A stretch of 64,000 nt of DNA. Source: Pseudomonas sp. Q11 (GTDB lineage Bacteria > Pseudomonadota > Gammaproteobacteria > Pseudomonadales > Pseudomonadaceae). Positions 44,864 through 54,111 of this stretch are shown here, piece by piece (the stretch's first letter is position 1; every line of letters begins with the position of its first letter). The position numbers and the translations under genes were made by a program. Below the pieces are notes generated by a model, which was not told where the DNA came from, did not search any database, and worked only from the letters and a program-made list of their open reading frames with translations. The stretch covers positions 307,596 to 371,595 of the forward strand of contig NZ_JAKNQY010000003.1 in the NCBI RefSeq assembly GCF_024494355.1, written 5' to 3'.

Positions 44864-44882
44864 ATGCGACATTGAGTCGCAT
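44864..44882. promoter_or_regulatory. palindromic operator candidate upstream of the OFA transporter
   Basis: ATGCGAC-ATTGA-GTCGCAT has perfect 7-bp arms in an AT-rich divergent promoter region (44763-45023) between the transporter and the PanZ-like gene. The shape suits a dimeric repressor; the regulator is not identified and no regulator gene is adjacent. Confidence 0.5.
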
Positions 44883-45023
44883 AAGGACTGGCGAACGGGT
44901 AAAGGTTACCATTTGCTTATGACAGAAAAGCCAAAGTGCTATCACCTTTTTTACATCTTCTGTCTTATCGCGCCGTTGCACGTTTTCTGTAGGGCGTGAA
45001 TCGTTTATTTTTCAGGAATTTAT

Positions 45024-45422
45024 ATGCCCATCGTTGTTGAGCAGCTAAATGAAGCCACCTGTCGGGACGGGCAGGACCTGCACAAAATCTACCAGGACGC
45101 CCCGGCCTGGCTGTTCGAACCGTTCAGTGACGGCACACAATTGATACAGAAATGCCTGGAAGACGGCGCGTTGATCGCAGCCCGCTTCAATGACCGGCTG
45201 CTCGGCGCCGCGCGGCTGCAACGGCACCAGGACGTCTGGCACTTGTCCCAAATGTGTGTGCGAAACGTTACTCGTCGTCGAGGGGTGGCGGAACGTTTGG
45301 TCAGCGAAGCCCGGAGAATGGCCACGCAACACGGCGCCGAACTGAAGCTCTTGGCCCCATCCGGTCATCTGGCAGCCCAGGCCCTGGCGACCAAATTGAA
45401 ACTGACACTGGAGCAGGCCTAG
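45024..45422 (+). CDS. PanZ-like GNAT-family acetyl-CoA sensor
   Basis: The 132-residue GNAT-fold protein shares with E. coli PanZ (PanM) a DLHKIYQDAP-type N-terminal helix, the strand ALIAARFNDRLLGAARL, and the acetyl-CoA loop CVRNVTRRRGVAERLVSEA. PanZ binds acetyl-CoA and promotes PanD maturation, linking CoA supply to demand. The C-terminal half is shorter than in E. coli. The assignment is by motif resemblance. Confidence 0.78.
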   Translation: MPIVVEQLNEATCRDGQDLHKIYQDAPAWLFEPFSDGTQLIQKCLEDGALIAARFNDRLLGAARLQRHQDVWHLSQMCVRNVTRRRGVAERLVSEARRMATQHGAELKLLAPSGHLAAQALATKLKLTLEQA

Positions 45423-45564
45423 ATTCGGGAGCCCAGCGCAGCCCTCCCCACAAATGCTCTATGTGCCACAGGCCTGTCAGAAAGAACGATCACCCAACGC
45501 GCCATCAGGTCAGGGCGTTATACTCCCAGGCTAAATTTTGAACTCAACCTACAAGGACTCGCCC

Positions 45565-47802
45565 ATGAAAGCGTTCGGCAAAATCCTGGGTCTGGTACTT
45601 CTCGGGCTGTTGCTGGTCATTGTGGCCTTGGGCTTTGCCCTGACCCACCTCTTCGATCCCAACGACTATAAAGAAGAGATCCGCCAGATAGCCCGCGACA
45701 AGGCCCATATTGAGCTGACCCTCAATGGCGACATCGGCTGGAGCCTTTTCCCGTGGCTGGGTCTGGAATTGCACGAAGCCAGCGTCGCCACCCTGGCAAA
45801 CCCGACACAACCGTTCGCCGACCTGCAGATGCTCGGTCTTTCCGTGCGCGTGATTCCGCTGCTGCGCCGGGAAGTGCAAATGAGCGACGTGCGGGTCGAA
45901 GGCCTGAACCTGCGACTCAACCGTGACAAGAATGGCCACGGCAACTGGGAAGACATCGGCAAGGCACCCGCCTCTACAACGACGGCAAACACCCCGGCAC
46001 CGGCCGAACAACCAGCCCCTGCGGCCAGCACTCCAGGACAGAAACCGGCCCAGCCGACTCGCCTGGACATCGACAGCCTGACCGTGAACAACGCACGGGT
46101 CGAGTACACCGACGAGCAGACCGGCAAGCAGTTCACCGCCGAAAGCATCCAACTGAGCACCGGCCCGGTCCATGACTCCACCAACATCCCGGTCACGCTG
46201 ACCGCATTCCTGGCCAGCAACCAGCCAGCCGTGCGCGTACGCACCGAAGTCACTGGCGAGCTGCGCTTTGAGCGCGCCTTGCAACGCTACAGGTTCGAAG
46301 ACTTGAAGCTGTCCGGCGAAGCCACGGGCGACCCTTTGCAAGGCAAGACCGTGACCTTCGCGGCACACGGGCAGTTGCTCCTCGATAAAGCGGCGAACGT
46401 CGCCGAATGGACCGGCATCAAGCTTTCCATCAATCAACTGCGCGCATTGGGCGAACTGAAGGTCAATGATCTGGACAAGACCCCGCAAGTGAGCGGCGGC
46501 ATGTCGATCGCCCAATTCGACCTGGCAAAATTTGTCGACAGCGTCGGTCAGAAACTGCCGGCCATGGCCGAAGGCAGCTTGAGCAAAGTCGAACTGGTCA
46601 CCCGCATTGCGGCCACGCCGACCAGCGCCGAATTCAATAGCATCAATCTGAAAATCGACGACAGCACCTTCAGCGGCCGTATCGCCGTGGAAGACTTTGC
46701 CAAGCAGTCACTGCGTGCGCAGCTCAAGGCCGATACCTTCAACGTTGACCGCTACCTGCCGCCAAAATCCGCCGAGGCCGACAGTTCCAAGGCGGCCCGT
46801 GAGGCGGAGGTCAGCAGCACCGAAGCCAGTGCCATGGCCGGTGCCGGCAGCACACCGCTGCCGAGCGCGCCGACCCAGGGCGCCTGGAGCAACGACCGAC
46901 TGTTTCCGGTGGAACGCCTGGGCAAACTGGACCTGGACGCCGACCTGACCTTCGGCCAACTGACCCTCGATAAGCTGCCAATCCAGAATGCCGCCCTCAA
47001 GGCCAGCGGTCAGGGCGGTCTGCTGACCCTGGAAAACCTGCGGGGCGATCTGTACAACGGCAACTTCGAAGTCAAGGGCACGCTGGACGTGCGTCAGCCC
47101 ATGCCGCAGTTGAGCCTGCAAACCCGCATCAACCGGGTGCCGGCCGAGAAAATCATCGAAAGCCAGGGCAAGAATCCGCCGGTCAAAGGCCTGGTGACGC
47201 TCAACAGCGCCATAACCGCCAGCGGCAACAGCCAGAAGGCCCTGATCGACAGCCTCAACGGCACTGCCGGGTTCGTCATCAACGACGGTGTCCTGCTCAA
47301 CGCCAACCTTGAGCAGCAATTGTGCAGAGGCATCGCCACCCTCAATCGTAAAACCCTCAGTGGCGAACCCCGAGGCAAGGACACACCGTTCCAGCAACTT
47401 AATGGCAATCTCACCTTTCGCAGCGGCGTGGCCAGCAACCCGGACCTGAAAGTCCGTATTCCTGGCATGACCGTCAACGGTAACGGCGATATCGACCTGC
47501 GCGTGCTGGGCATGGATTACCGCGTCGGCATCATCATCGAAGGTGACAAGAGCGACATGCCCGACCCGGCTTGCCAGGTCAACGAACGTTACGTCGATGT
47601 CGAATGGCCGTTGCGCTGCCGCGGTCCGCTGGAGCTGGGCGCGAAGGCATGCCGCCTGGACAACGAAGGCCTGGGCAAAGTCGCCGCGAAGCTGGCCGGC
47701 GACCGCCTCGGCGACAAGCTCAATGAGAAGATCGACGAGAAGCTCGGCGACAAGGTCAGCCCTGAGCTGAGGGACGCGCTCAAGGGGTTGTTCAAGCGAT
47801 GA
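45565..47802 (+). CDS. AsmA family protein
   Basis: This 745-residue envelope protein has a single N-terminal TM helix (ILGLVLLGLLLVIVALGFALTHLF). The AsmA opening follows: DPNDYKEEIRQIARDKAHIELTLNGDIGWSLFPWLGLELHEA. Two beta-rich arms are joined by Ala/Pro-rich linkers (about 140-165 and 410-445), and the AsmA C-terminal domain has NGDIDLRVLGMDYRVGI. AsmA-like proteins are implicated in phospholipid transport to the outer membrane. It overlaps mutY by ATGA, forming an asmA-mutY-yggX operon. Confidence 0.9.
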   Translation: MKAFGKILGLVLLGLLLVIVALGFALTHLFDPNDYKEEIRQIARDKAHIELTLNGDIGWSLFPWLGLELHEASVATLANPTQPFADLQMLGLSVRVIPLLRREVQMSDVRVEGLNLRLNRDKNGHGNWEDIGKAPASTTTANTPAPAEQPAPAASTPGQKPAQPTRLDIDSLTVNNARVEYTDEQTGKQFTAESIQLSTGPVHDSTNIPVTLTAFLASNQPAVRVRTEVTGELRFERALQRYRFEDLKLSGEATGDPLQGKTVTFAAHGQLLLDKAANVAEWTGIKLSINQLRALGELKVNDLDKTPQVSGGMSIAQFDLAKFVDSVGQKLPAMAEGSLSKVELVTRIAATPTSAEFNSINLKIDDSTFSGRIAVEDFAKQSLRAQLKADTFNVDRYLPPKSAEADSSKAAREAEVSSTEASAMAGAGSTPLPSAPTQGAWSNDRLFPVERLGKLDLDADLTFGQLTLDKLPIQNAALKASGQGGLLTLENLRGDLYNGNFEVKGTLDVRQPMPQLSLQTRINRVPAEKIIESQGKNPPVKGLVTLNSAITASGNSQKALIDSLNGTAGFVINDGVLLNANLEQQLCRGIATLNRKTLSGEPRGKDTPFQQLNGNLTFRSGVASNPDLKVRIPGMTVNGNGDIDLRVLGMDYRVGIIIEGDKSDMPDPACQVNERYVDVEWPLRCRGPLELGAKACRLDNEGLGKVAAKLAGDRLGDKLNEKIDEKLGDKVSPELRDALKGLFKR

Positions 47803-48866
47803 CAGCCGAGCAGTTTTCCAGCGCTGTACTGGACTGGTTCGACCGCCACGGGCGCCACGACTTGCCTTGGCAGCAAGACATCACTGCGTATCGGGTGTGG
47901 GTCTCGGAGATCATGTTGCAGCAGACCCAGGTCAGCACCGTGCTCAATTATTTCGACCGGTTCATGGCCTCGCTGCCCACCGTGCAAGCCTTGGCCGCCG
48001 CGCCGGAAGACGAAGTGCTGCACCTGTGGACCGGCTTGGGCTACTACACCCGCGCCCGTAATCTGCAGAAAACCGCGAAGATCGTTGTCGAGCACTATGG
48101 TGGTGAGTTCCCCCGCGACGTGGAAAAACTCACCGAGTTACCGGGTATCGGACTGTCCACAGCCGGCGCGATCGCCAGCATCAGCATGGGCCTGCGAGCG
48201 CCGATCCTCGATGGCAACGTCAAGCGGGTGCTGGCGCGCTTCACCGCCCAGGAAGGTTACCCGGGCGAGCCGAAGATCGCGAAGCAACTGTGGGCGACCG
48301 CCGAGCGTTTTACGCCTCAAGACCGGGTCAACGCCTACACCCAGGCAATGATGGACCTGGGCGCCACGCTCTGTACCCGTAGCAAACCCAGCTGCCTGCT
48401 TTGCCCGCTCAAAAAAGGCTGCGAAGCCCATATGCTTGGCCTGGAGACCCGCTACCCGATTCCCAAGCCACGCAAGGAAGTGCCCAAAAAACGCACCCTG
48501 ATGCCGATGCTGGCCAACCGCGAAGGCGCGATTCTGCTTTACCGCCGCCCCTCCACGGGCCTGTGGGGCGGCTTATGGAGCCTGCCGGAACTCGACGATC
48601 TCGACGACCTGCAACACCTGGCCCTGCAACACTCGCTGGAGCTGGGCCACCACCAGCAGATGCCGAGCCTGGTACACACTTTCAGCCACTTCCAGTTGGC
48701 GATCGAACCCTGGCTGGTCCGGGTCCGGGAAACCGGTCATCACGTGGCCGAGGCCGACTGGCTCTGGTATAACCTCGCCACCCCGCCGCGCCTGGGCCTC
48801 GCCGCCCCGGTCAAAACCTTGCTCGAACGCGCGGCTGCCGTATTGAACGCAGGAGAGTTGCAATGA
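47799..48866 (+). CDS. mutY: A/G-specific adenine DNA glycosylase
   Basis: MutY removes adenine mispaired with 8-oxoguanine. The 355-residue enzyme has the catalytic Glu in [12 protein letters not shown] (near residue 36) and the Hh[18 protein letters not shown]. The [4Fe-4S] ligand set is C-x6-C-x2-C-x5-C ([17 protein letters not shown], residues about 191-207). A C-terminal NUDIX-like 8-oxoG recognition domain follows. It is coupled to both neighbours by ATGA overlaps. Confidence 0.97.
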   Translation: MTAEQFSSAVLDWFDRHGRHDLPWQQDITAYRVWVSEIMLQQTQVSTVLNYFDRFMASLPTVQALAAAPEDEVLHLWTGLGYYTRARNLQKTAKIVVEHYGGEFPRDVEKLTELPGIGLSTAGAIASISMGLRAPILDGNVKRVLARFTAQEGYPGEPKIAKQLWATAERFTPQDRVNAYTQAMMDLGATLCTRSKPSCLLCPLKKGCEAHMLGLETRYPIPKPRKEVPKKRTLMPMLANREGAILLYRRPSTGLWGGLWSLPELDDLDDLQHLALQHSLELGHHQQMPSLVHTFSHFQLAIEPWLVRVRETGHHVAEADWLWYNLATPPRLGLAAPVKTLLERAAAVLNAGELQ

Positions 48867-49135
48867 CCCGCACCATCATGTGCCGCAAGTACAAAGAAGA
48901 GCTCGAAGGCCTGGAGCGCGCGCCGTTCCCCGGCGCCAAAGGCCAGGACATCTATGACAACGTCTCGGCCAAGGCCTGGGGCGACTGGCAAAAACACCAG
49001 ACCCTGCTGATCAACGAAAAACGCCTGAACATGATGAACGCCGAAGACCGCAAATACCTTCAAGGCGAAATGGACAAGTTCTTTTCCGGCGAAGAATACG
49101 CCAAGGCCGAAGGCTACGTGCCGCCGTCCGAATAA
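48863..49135 (+). CDS. yggX: Fe(2+)-trafficking protein YggX
   Basis: The 90-residue small protein is diagnostic for the family: [17 protein letters not shown] with the single conserved Cys7, [15 protein letters not shown] and [16 protein letters not shown]. It protects Fe-S clusters from oxidation, which fits co-expression with the Fe-S enzyme MutY. It is the last gene of the operon. Confidence 0.97.
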   Translation: MTRTIMCRKYKEELEGLERAPFPGAKGQDIYDNVSAKAWGDWQKHQTLLINEKRLNMMNAEDRKYLQGEMDKFFSGEEYAKAEGYVPPSE

Positions 49136-49198
49136 GCCGTTCAGCGCGGGGGCGGATCGTAAGCGACGGTAATAATTAAATATTTTTTGAAAACGTGC

Positions 49199-49227
49199 TT
49201 GACGACCCCCTGAAAAACCCGTTTAAT
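49199..49227 (+). promoter_or_regulatory. sigma-70 promoter of tRNA-Phe
   Basis: TTGACG (49199-49204), 17-bp spacer and TTTAAT (49222-49227) are followed by a GC-rich discriminator (GCGCCCC), as expected for a stringently controlled tRNA gene. Confidence 0.85.
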
Positions 49228-49237
49228 GCGCCCCGTT

Positions 49238-49313
49238 GCCCAGATAGCTCAGTCGGTAGAGCAGGGGATTGAAAATCCCCGTGTCGGCGGTTCGATTCCG
49301 TCTCTGGGCACCA
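49238..49313 (+). tRNA. tRNA-Phe (GAA)
   Basis: The 76-nt cloverleaf starts GCCCAGA and ends TCTGGGC-ACCA. The D-loop is AGTCGGTAGA, the anticodon stem GGGGA/TCCCC encloses TTGAAAA with GAA at 49271-49273, and the T-arm contains GGTTCGATTCC. CCA is encoded. Confidence 0.99.
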
Positions 49314-49320
49314 AATACCG

Positions 49321-49355
49321 AAAACCCCGATCAAGAAATTGATCGGGGTTTTTTA
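49321..49355 (+). terminator. terminator of tRNA-Phe
   Basis: AAAACCCCGATCA-AGAAAT-TGATCGGGGTTTTTT is a strong hairpin with a T-run directly after the tRNA. Confidence 0.95.
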
Positions 49356-49502
49356 TTGCCCGGGATTTGAGGTCGCTGTGACAGCGCGTCGAGCTCTTCA
49401 ACCTCACTGGGTGCCACGTTGTGTGTGGTGGATTGAGATTCGAAGTGGTCGCCCTGAAGCTGTAGGATAGACCGCCTTATTTTCATGCCAGGAGTCTGCC
49501 CC

Positions 49503-49910
49503 ATGTCATCGGCAAACAAACAGCAGAAACGAAACCAGCGCGCCAAGGCGAAAGCCAAGAAGAACCGCATTCAGCGTGCTGCTGCGCCGAACGATTTCCT
49601 TGACCCGAACGATGAGCGCATCGATCTGGAAACCGTGGACCTGACGGAGCTGTTCCAAGTCATGCGCGCGGCTGAAAAGATCAGCCAGCAGGCCATGTGC
49701 GCGGTCTTCTTGGGGCATCCGCTGCTGGCGCTGGTGCTAGAACAGGAAGGTGAGGAAGAAGCGACCGATTTCATCATTACCGCCCTGATCGAATACCGTC
49801 GCCTGACCACGGGCGTCGATGAGCAGGCCGCGCTGGACTGGGTCGAGAGTGAGCAGTTCCAGGCCGATTATGTCGCCGCGTCCAAGGCGCTGACACAAGA
49901 TACGGTCTGA
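49503..49910 (+). CDS. hypothetical protein with basic N-terminal tail (paralogue A)
   Basis: The 135-residue product starts MSSANKQQKRNQRAKAKAKK, a lysine/arginine-rich tail. An acidic helical domain follows (DLTELFQVMRAAEKISQQAM, TDFIITALIEYRRLTTGVDEQAALDWVESEQFQADYVAA). The gene at 53665-54111 has the same tail and domain plan. The tail could bind nucleic acid or the ribosome; no function is known. It stands alone between tRNA-Phe and the DUF1016 gene. Confidence 0.78.
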   Translation: MSSANKQQKRNQRAKAKAKKNRIQRAAAPNDFLDPNDERIDLETVDLTELFQVMRAAEKISQQAMCAVFLGHPLLALVLEQEGEEEATDFIITALIEYRRLTTGVDEQAALDWVESEQFQADYVAASKALTQDTV

Positions 49911-50119
49911 TCATCGTCCGCGTTACGAGGACGTCGGCAGTGGATGACGCCCTCCCGGGATAGCTCCTACAAGCCAGGGTCAGCCAAGATCAGGCGGCGT
50001 CAAACCCGTCCTGCAAGAATCGGACGGCTTTCCTCCCGCCTAATCAGACTCGCCCTGCATCATCGAAACGTCGTCCAGAGCATCCTTTTGGTCCGCCCAT
50101 TCTCACGGCTGACATTTCG

Positions 50120-50707
50120 ATGACCTCACTTCTCCCTCAAGACGACCCAAAACTTGCCCCTCTGATTAATGAGCTAGGCGAACTGATCCGCCAGGCACGC
50201 CAGAAGGTGCTGCGTGCCGTCGATACGCTTCAGGTTCAAACCTGCTGGCAGATTGGGCGGCACATCATCGAGTTCGAACAGGGAGGAGCCGAGCGGGCGA
50301 CTTATGGCGCACGACTGCTGCCGTCGCTGGCGAAAGTACTGACAGCGAGGTTTGGGAAAGGGTTTGATGAACGCAACCTGCGCCACATGCGGGACTTTTA
50401 TCAATCGTTTCCAATTTGGAACGCAGTGCGTTCCGAATTGAGCTGGACCCATTACCGCACACTTCTGCGGGTAGAAGACCCAAACGCCCGTCATTGGTAC
50501 ATGAACGAGGTAGCCATCCAAAACTGGTCCACCCGCGCCCTGGAACGTCAGATCGGCACCCTCTACTACGAACGTCTGCTGGCCAGCCAAGACCGCCCGG
50601 CGGTGAAACAGGAAGAAGAGCTGCGCAATGAACTGGATCGTGAACGGGCAAGGCTTGAGGATCGGCAACCGGGCCTGACGACGGGCGAATTGAAAGCCAG
50701 CAGCTGA
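50120..50707 (+). pseudogene. DUF1016/YhcG-type protein with its nuclease domain deleted in frame
   Basis: The 195-residue reading frame contains a complete DUF1016 N-terminal domain (residues about 10-155: QVQTCWQIGRHIIEFEQGG, GFDERNLRHMRDFYQSFP, LSWTHYRTLLRVEDPNARHWYMNEV, RQIGTLYYERLLASQ). Instead of the usual C-terminal PDDEXK nuclease domain it jumps at about residue 164-167 (bases about 50608-50620) straight to EEELRNELDRERARLE. That segment resembles the very end of full-length homologues (LPSEEELRAELERER). About 150 residues are missing without loss of frame. It may be an inactivated gene or a surviving N-domain protein. Confidence 0.75.
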
Positions 50708-50787
50708 TGACCGCTCGCGACAAAAAACCTGTGTAAGATTGATGCGCTTTTTTCCAGCAACGCTCCAGTCAACGAGCTCTATCCCGC

Positions 50788-51393
50788 ATGTCACCGGCCG
50801 CGCCTTCCCCTTCTCTGATTCAGGCATTGCGGACCGAAACCGCTGAGCTGCACGTCGCCCTGGAAAAACGCTTGCCGTTTTTCTCCGAACAGCTGGACCT
50901 CGACCTGTACCGGCGCCTGATGGCGGCCTACTACGGTTTTTATAAGCCGCTGGAACAGCGACTTCATGTCCTGACGCTGACACCGACCGGGCTGGACCAA
51001 TCCCTGCGGGTCAAACTCCCCGTACTGCAGGCGGACCTCACGGCACTGGGCATGGGTGACCAGGCTATCGAGGCACTGCCCACCTGCCGGGACCTGCCGC
51101 AGATCGACTCCCGTGCCGCCGCCCTCGGGGTCTCCTATGTGCTGGAAGGCGCAACCCTCGGCGGGCAGATCCTTCGGCGCAGGGTGGCCGAACAGCTCGG
51201 TCTTGACGCCTCCAGCGGCGCGGCGTTTCTCAATGTGTATGGCGAACTCACTGGCCGGCGCTGGAAGGACTTCCTTCAATATCTGGGCGACAGGAACCTT
51301 GGCGACGCCCAAACGCTCGAAGTCACACGCGCCGCCAAAGCGACGTTTACTCATTTTGAACACTGGCTGGACAGCCAGAAGGTATTGTTATGA
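50788..51393 (+). CDS. bphO: biliverdin-producing heme oxygenase
   Basis: BphO opens heme to biliverdin, the chromophore of the phytochrome encoded next to it. The 201-residue helical protein has the proximal heme ligand in TAELHVALEKRLPF (His22) and a distal-helix region SYVLEGATLGGQIL near residue 113. Its stop overlaps the bphP ATG (51390-51393), so enzyme and apoprotein are made together. Confidence 0.95.
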   Translation: MSPAAPSPSLIQALRTETAELHVALEKRLPFFSEQLDLDLYRRLMAAYYGFYKPLEQRLHVLTLTPTGLDQSLRVKLPVLQADLTALGMGDQAIEALPTCRDLPQIDSRAAALGVSYVLEGATLGGQILRRRVAEQLGLDASSGAAFLNVYGELTGRRWKDFLQYLGDRNLGDAQTLEVTRAAKATFTHFEHWLDSQKVLL

Positions 51394-53624
51394 CCCCGGA
51401 AAACCAGGAAGCCTTCGAAGAACTGCTGGCCAATTGTGCAGACGAACCGATTCGCTTCCCCGGGGCTATCCAGCCTCATGGCGTGCTACTGACGCTGTCC
51501 GAACCCGACTTCGTCATCCGACAGGTCAGCGCCAACGTATTGCAACTGATGGGGCACGATCCTTACGGTCTCCCCGGCCAGACGCTGGACACACTGTTCG
51601 GGCAGCAGCAGGCCCAAGCCGTCCTCAAGGCCTGTCGCGCCGATGCGGACGGCGACAACGCGCCCGTGGAGATTGTCGTGAACCAGCTGCGTTTTGACGC
51701 CCTGGTCCACCGCCATCAAGGCGCCCTGATCGTCGAACTGGAACAGCACATGAGCGACTACCGTCCCGAAGGTGTCAGCGGCGAAGCCAACCTGGGGCGC
51801 ATGCTGCAACGCTTACAAGGCGCGAAAAGCCTTCAGGCCCTGTACGAAATCAGCGTTCGGGAAATTCAGGCCATGACCGGCTACGACCGGGTGTTGATCT
51901 ATCGCTTCGAAGAAGAAGGCCACGGTCAGGTGATCGCCGAGGCCAGCGCACCGTCGATGGAACTCTATAAAGGCCTGTTTTTTCCAGCATCGGATATCCC
52001 TGAACAGGCCCGGGAGCTGTATCGCACCAACTGGCTGCGGATCATCCCCAACGCTGACTACACGCCGGTACCGCTGGTCCCGCAGGTGCGCCCCGACACT
52101 CAAACACCCCTGGACCTGAGCTTTTCCACCTTGCGCAGTGTCTCGCCGATCCACCGCCAATACATGAAAAACATGGGTGTGCTGTCGTCCATGAGCATTT
52201 CCCTGATGGAAGGCGACCGGCTGTGGGGCCTGATCAGTTGCGGCAACCGTCAACCCCTGCTCGTGCCCCATGAAATGCGCATGGCCTGCCAGACCATCGG
52301 CCAAGTGCTGTCGCTGCAGATCAGCGCGATGGAAGCACTGGAGCTGACCCGCCAACGGGACGCCAAGCTTGAGGACCTCAAGGTTCTCGCCACGGCCATG
52401 GCCGAGTCCAGCAACAATGTCTTTGACGGCTTGTCCCACGAACCCCAGCGGCTGATGGACCTGACCGGCGCCACCGGCGTCGCGATCCTTGAGGACAACA
52501 AGCTGCACCGCCATGGCCAGTGCCCGGAAGCGGAGCAGATCCGCGAGCTGCATAAATGGATGCTGGAGACCGGCCAGCCCGTTTTCTCCCACCACAACCT
52601 GAGCAGCGCATTCGCTCCGGCCCAGGCTTACCAGGACGTGGCCAGCGGTGTACTGGCTATCCACTTGCCCAAGCCTGTGGAAAATGGCGTGCTGTGGTTC
52701 CGCCCGGAGGTGAAACAAACCATTCAGTGGAGCGGCGACCCGCAAAAACCCTTGGACCTGGAAAGCAACGAGACAGGTTTGCGCTTGCGACCGCGGACGT
52801 CTTTTGAAATCTGGAAAGTCGAAATGGCCGGCATCAGCACCAAATGGACCCACGGCGATCTGTTTGCCGCCAACGACCTGCGCCGCTCGGCCCTGGAAAA
52901 CGATCTGGCCCGGCAAGTGCACAAGGAGCGCCAGGCCGTGCAGGCGCGCGATGAACTGGTGGCGGTGGTGTCCCATGACCTGCGCAACCCGATGACAGTC
53001 ATATCCATGCTCTGCGGCATGATGCAAAAGGCCTTCAGCTCCGACGGTTCCCATAGTTCCAAGCGAATTGCCTCGGCCATCGATACCATGCAACAGGCCG
53101 CCAGCCGCATGAACGTACTGCTCGAAGACCTGCTGGACACATCGCGCATCGACGCCGGGCGCTACACTATCAATCCCCAGCCGATGGACGTCAGCCAGAT
53201 ATTCGAAGACGCCTGCTCGCTGCTGACGCCGCTGGCAACCGCCAAGGCCATCAATATTTCGTTCCACGCCGAACCCAACCTCAAGATCAATGCCGACCCC
53301 GAACGGTTGTTCCAGGTGCTGTCGAACCTGATCGGAAATGCCATCAAGTTCACCCCCCAGCAAGGCAGCGTAGGCATCAGCGCGATGTCGGTGGGGGACG
53401 AGATCGTGTTCAGCGTTCGTGACACCGGCGAAGGAATCAAACCCGAGCAGTTGCCTCACGTGTTTGACCGCTACTGGACAGTCAAGGAAGGCAACCCGAA
53501 CGGCACCGGGCTGGGGTTGTATATTTCCAAGGGGATTGTCCAGGCCCATGGCGGTAAACTGCACGCCGAAAGCCAGCCAGGCAAGGGCAGCGAATTCAGC
53601 TTTACCGTGCCGAAAATCAACTGA
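51390..53624 (+). CDS. bphP: bacteriophytochrome histidine kinase
   Basis: This cytosolic red/far-red photoreceptor of 744 residues has PAS-GAF-PHY-HisKA-HATPase order. The biliverdin-binding Cys16 lies in ANCADEPIRFPGAIQPHG. The GAF domain shows FPASDIPEQARELYRTNWLRIIP. The PHY tongue has the LRPRTSFEIWK (PRxSF) motif. The phospho-acceptor is His529 in VVSHDLRNPMT, and ATP-binding boxes include NLIGNAIKFT and GTGLGLYISKGIV. No response-regulator gene is adjacent, so the output partner is elsewhere. Confidence 0.97.
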   Translation: MTPENQEAFEELLANCADEPIRFPGAIQPHGVLLTLSEPDFVIRQVSANVLQLMGHDPYGLPGQTLDTLFGQQQAQAVLKACRADADGDNAPVEIVVNQLRFDALVHRHQGALIVELEQHMSDYRPEGVSGEANLGRMLQRLQGAKSLQALYEISVREIQAMTGYDRVLIYRFEEEGHGQVIAEASAPSMELYKGLFFPASDIPEQARELYRTNWLRIIPNADYTPVPLVPQVRPDTQTPLDLSFSTLRSVSPIHRQYMKNMGVLSSMSISLMEGDRLWGLISCGNRQPLLVPHEMRMACQTIGQVLSLQISAMEALELTRQRDAKLEDLKVLATAMAESSNNVFDGLSHEPQRLMDLTGATGVAILEDNKLHRHGQCPEAEQIRELHKWMLETGQPVFSHHNLSSAFAPAQAYQDVASGVLAIHLPKPVENGVLWFRPEVKQTIQWSGDPQKPLDLESNETGLRLRPRTSFEIWKVEMAGISTKWTHGDLFAANDLRRSALENDLARQVHKERQAVQARDELVAVVSHDLRNPMTVISMLCGMMQKAFSSDGSHSSKRIASAIDTMQQAASRMNVLLEDLLDTSRIDAGRYTINPQPMDVSQIFEDACSLLTPLATAKAINISFHAEPNLKINADPERLFQVLSNLIGNAIKFTPQQGSVGISAMSVGDEIVFSVRDTGEGIKPEQLPHVFDRYWTVKEGNPNGTGLGLYISKGIVQAHGGKLHAESQPGKGSEFSFTVPKIN

Positions 53625-53664
53625 GCCGGGCATTGCCCCCTAACAAACTGGAAACCGAAGCCCA

Positions 53665-54111
53665 ATGGCCTCACTGAACAAACAGCAAAAACGCGCCAAG
53701 CGTGCCAAAGACAAAGCCAAGCAACTGCGCATGAGCGGGCGTAAATCCATCCCCATGTATGGCGACCCGGCCCACGCCACCGCCCAGCCACCGGTCTATG
53801 TGCTGGAACTGTTCGCCAAGTTGCGCGAAGCCGAGGCCGTTGGCCGCAGTGAAATGCTCGATACCCTGCTCGCGTCCGTAAGCGAGATGATCAGCGAGCG
53901 CCCTGGCCTGCTGGACCTCAAGAGCGCCGAGAACGAAAGCATGGCAGCGACCAACCTGGCAGCCGACATGCTGGTGGATTACCGCATGTGGGCCGACGAC
54001 ATGGACCGCGAGACGGCGCAACGCTGGCTTAGCACCCCGGAGTTCATCAAGGACTTCAGCGAGGCGCTGGATCGTTATCGTCAGTCGATGGAGGAACCCG
54101 CCAGCGAATAA
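53665..54111 (+). CDS. hypothetical protein with basic N-terminal tail (paralogue B)
   Basis: The 148-residue product starts MASLNKQQKRAKRAKDKAKQ, nearly the same tail as the protein at 49503-49910. The rest again is helical and acidic (VLELFAKLREAEAVGRSEML, LVDYRMWADDMDRETAQRWLSTPEFIKDFSEAL). The function is unknown. It follows bphP by 40 bp and may be read through from it. Confidence 0.78.
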   Translation: MASLNKQQKRAKRAKDKAKQLRMSGRKSIPMYGDPAHATAQPPVYVLELFAKLREAEAVGRSEMLDTLLASVSEMISERPGLLDLKSAENESMAATNLAADMLVDYRMWADDMDRETAQRWLSTPEFIKDFSEALDRYRQSMEEPASE

